This document shows positions 62,184 to 64,000 of a stretch of DNA of 64,000 nt, one piece after another (within the stretch, counting starts at the first letter, position 1; every line of letters begins with the position of its first letter). Origin of the DNA: Anseranas semipalmata. Taxonomy: Eukaryota > Chordata > Aves > Anseriformes > Anseranatidae. The notes beneath the pieces were generated by a model. The model was not told the DNA's origin and did no database searches. It saw nothing but the letters and a program-made list of their open reading frames with translations. Location of the stretch: positions 10,266 to 74,265 of the forward strand of contig VXAA01006464.1 of the NCBI GenBank assembly GCA_013399115.1, read 5' to 3'. The position numbers and the translations under genes are program-made.

Positions 62184-63499
62184 GGAGATTATCATTCAGT
62201 GTTAAGAATTCCACCTTTAGGGAGCACTTCAAGTTTATGCAGGTTATGTTTATCTGGGCCAGTATAAGACACTAACTAGAGTCCTTGATTCTCCCTTTCT
62301 TTTTTATTGACCTCTGTGGAAATAGAATGCTGTGAGCAACATCCCAGGAAGCATGTCAACCAGAAGCATTTATCCTTTAATTTTATATCATCTGGTTCAA
62401 ATAACCTTCTGACCTTGTACCAACAGCCCGAAGTAAAGCTTTCATATCCAGAACTCCAAAGACAAACATAATTTCAAAGGTATAATTTCAAATAATATGG
62501 TTCTACCTTCTCCTGTGGACTTCAGCAAAAGCATTTCCTAGCAGCTTTTAAAACAAGATTATGTGTATATGTACTCAATCTTGTTCTTCCTTTTAAATTG
62601 GAACCATCATCATAATGTGTCTACAGACCACTGCAACCACTGTTACAACCTGCTACAACCACTCTTTTGACTGAAATGATGGATAAATATTTTCATAGAA
62701 GAACTACCAATCTCATAGGTACTGATAGATATAATAAGCCTTCATTAGTATTGAAAGGAAATGAGATGGCAAACTTGCCATGAAGGATTGAAAAGTGTAG
62801 AGAAACATCCACTAGGAAAAAAAAAATCCTCTAATATACTTGTGACTTTATAATGGGTTTGAAGAAAACAATTATGTTTATATTAAGTGAGATTAAAATA
62901 TGGACAGTATACAGTGATAGAAAATTCTGAGAAGGTCAAACTAAATAAGCAGTGCAGGAAACAAGTGCAAGAAAATTCTGAGTAAATTTTGTTTTCATTC
63001 CCTTCAAATCTGGTGTACAGATTGTGGATAGTTTAAAGATTAACAGTCCTGCAGAAGAAGTATAAGTTTGTAATATGAAGGATCAGTCCCATTGATTAGC
63101 CAGATAGTATATTTTACATGCCTCATTTAACACACTTCTCTAAAACAGTTCTCAATCTGTCAAACGAGTTAAAGTGCTCAGCAGTGTCCATTGCAAAATG
63201 CTAAAACTGTATGCATGAACTGACATGGCTCCACAAACTCAGATAGGTCTATTTCAGTTCTTATCAGCTTTCCAGACAATGCATTTATGTAATCGAAATA
63301 CTAAAACTAAAAGATCAATGTGTTTTAAACTCCTTTGGAATGCACAGCTGAAAACTAAATCAAAGAAATGAGGTCAGATCTGGATATACATTCAAGCACT
63401 CCTAGCTGTGACTGTGCAGTACTAGAAACCTCTCCATAGATTTATTTGTGAATGAGACTTCCTTAAAACAGGTAGATGTGTAGAAACTAATCTCCGGAG

Positions 63500-63930
63500 A
63501 GGAAGAGGCTTGTTGTTGACTATAGTTATCGAATGGGGATAAGAGTGACACACTGGTGCAAGAATTACAGAGCTTTCCAGGAGAGAAAATTTAGGGCCCT
63601 GTGTTCACCAGTATCACCCTCACCAACCTCACTGGGGACCCCCCACCCACGCACCCTCCCTGTGGGCTCACAGTTGCATCTGAGCTCAGGCCCTTGTCGA
63701 GCTACAAAGTATGTACTCTGTGTCTGGGCATCTTAACCTTGCCTTGAAGATTTGACTCCCGCCTTCACCTTGAGCCTGCCTTAGCACTTGTGACTCATCT
63801 GGCGATCAGTGGACTGTTGGCTGACCTGCTCTGCTCTTCATGGCTGGGACTGTGCCCCTGCCTGCCTTGCTGTCTCCCTTGACTCCCAGCTTGCCTCCCC
63901 TTATGCTCACTGATATAAACACCATTATCT
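63500..63930. other. GC-rich stretch, possibly LTR-derived
   Basis: From about 63590 to 63900 the sequence is much more GC-rich than its flanks, pyrimidine-rich on the plus strand ('gctgggactgtgcccctgcc', 'gctgtctcccttgactccca'). It feels like the U5 part of an avian LTR, but I cannot find defined ends or a TATA/polyadenylation pair. The 67-codon frame at 63533 has no domain. Confidence 0.35.
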
Positions 63931-64000
63931 CTTGATTTGGAGGGAGTACTTTGAAAGAAAAAATACTTTTTATCCAGATTTTAGCTGTGTTTCACTGGTA

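Larger units (their letters stand above)
60162..63499. other. AT-rich non-coding stretch, no gene seen
   Basis: Short frames only. Contains A/T tracts near 60.85 and 61.12 kb, an 18-bp perfect palindrome at 61174-61191 and a 27-base tandem duplication at 62130-62183. No interspersed repeat was recognised. Confidence 0.65.

Noticed and set aside
1..64000. CRISPR array, operons, insertion sequences or other prokaryotic systems
   Set aside because: Base composition, LINE and LTR content, and lack of coding density show vertebrate nuclear DNA; the direct repeats present are microsatellites or local duplications.

Overview
The window is non-coding, AT-rich vertebrate nuclear DNA, almost certainly from a bird. 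The main evidence is a set of CR1 LINE fragments in the avian style. Their 3' ends are short ATTCTATG-type repeats preceded by the 'gatgatctttaaggtcccttccaaccc' class of tail, and some encode recognisable CR1 reverse-transcriptase (RT) peptides. Long terminal repeats (LTRs) of avian endogenous retroviruses are also present. No host protein-coding gene, rRNA, tRNA, CRISPR array or prokaryotic feature was found. The longest open frames are either CR1 remnants or unsupported chance frames. The window could be an intron or an intergenic desert; the sequence alone cannot decide.

Layout. 1-12.4 kb: unique AT-rich DNA with A tracts and a perfect (GGAAA)n array. 12.4-13.4 kb: a minus-strand CR1 interrupted by an A-rich expansion and a 176-base assembly gap. 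13.4-19.7 kb: unique DNA with one very old CR1 remnant. 19.7-24.8 kb: a minus-strand CR1 whose RT frame is still open over 215 codons, a GC-rich island of unknown origin (22.67-23.12 kb), and a second minus-strand CR1 covering the endonuclease C-terminus to the RT N-terminus. 24.8-30.5 kb: unique DNA with an ancient CR1. 30.5-31.7 kb: two different plus-strand CR1 tails almost abutting head-to-tail. 31.7-43.1 kb: mostly unique, with CR1 tails near 36.9 and 38.6 kb. 43.1-45.1 kb: two LTRs of one retroviral family, one 5'-truncated (plus strand) and one solo LTR with a target-site duplication (minus strand). 45.1-54.3 kb: unique DNA with an old amniote repeat and several ancient plus-strand CR1 remnants. 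57.07-58.52 kb: a GC-rich block leading into a U3-like region with a TATA box on the minus strand, probably a second LTR family. 58.7-60.2 kb: a CR1 tail, then an ancient CR1 into whose 3' end a third LTR has inserted. 60.2-63.5 kb: unique DNA. 63.5-64 kb: a GC-rich stretch, probably part of another repeat.

No genes act together here, and I found no sign of a new molecular system. The points of interest are the structures of individual insertions (nesting, junction duplications, an open but catalytically dead RT frame), several hairpin- or palindrome-forming sequences, GC islands I cannot assign, and a few candidate conserved non-coding segments. Repeat assignments rest on remembered family patterns, not on alignment, and boundaries are approximate to about 10-30 bases unless stated.
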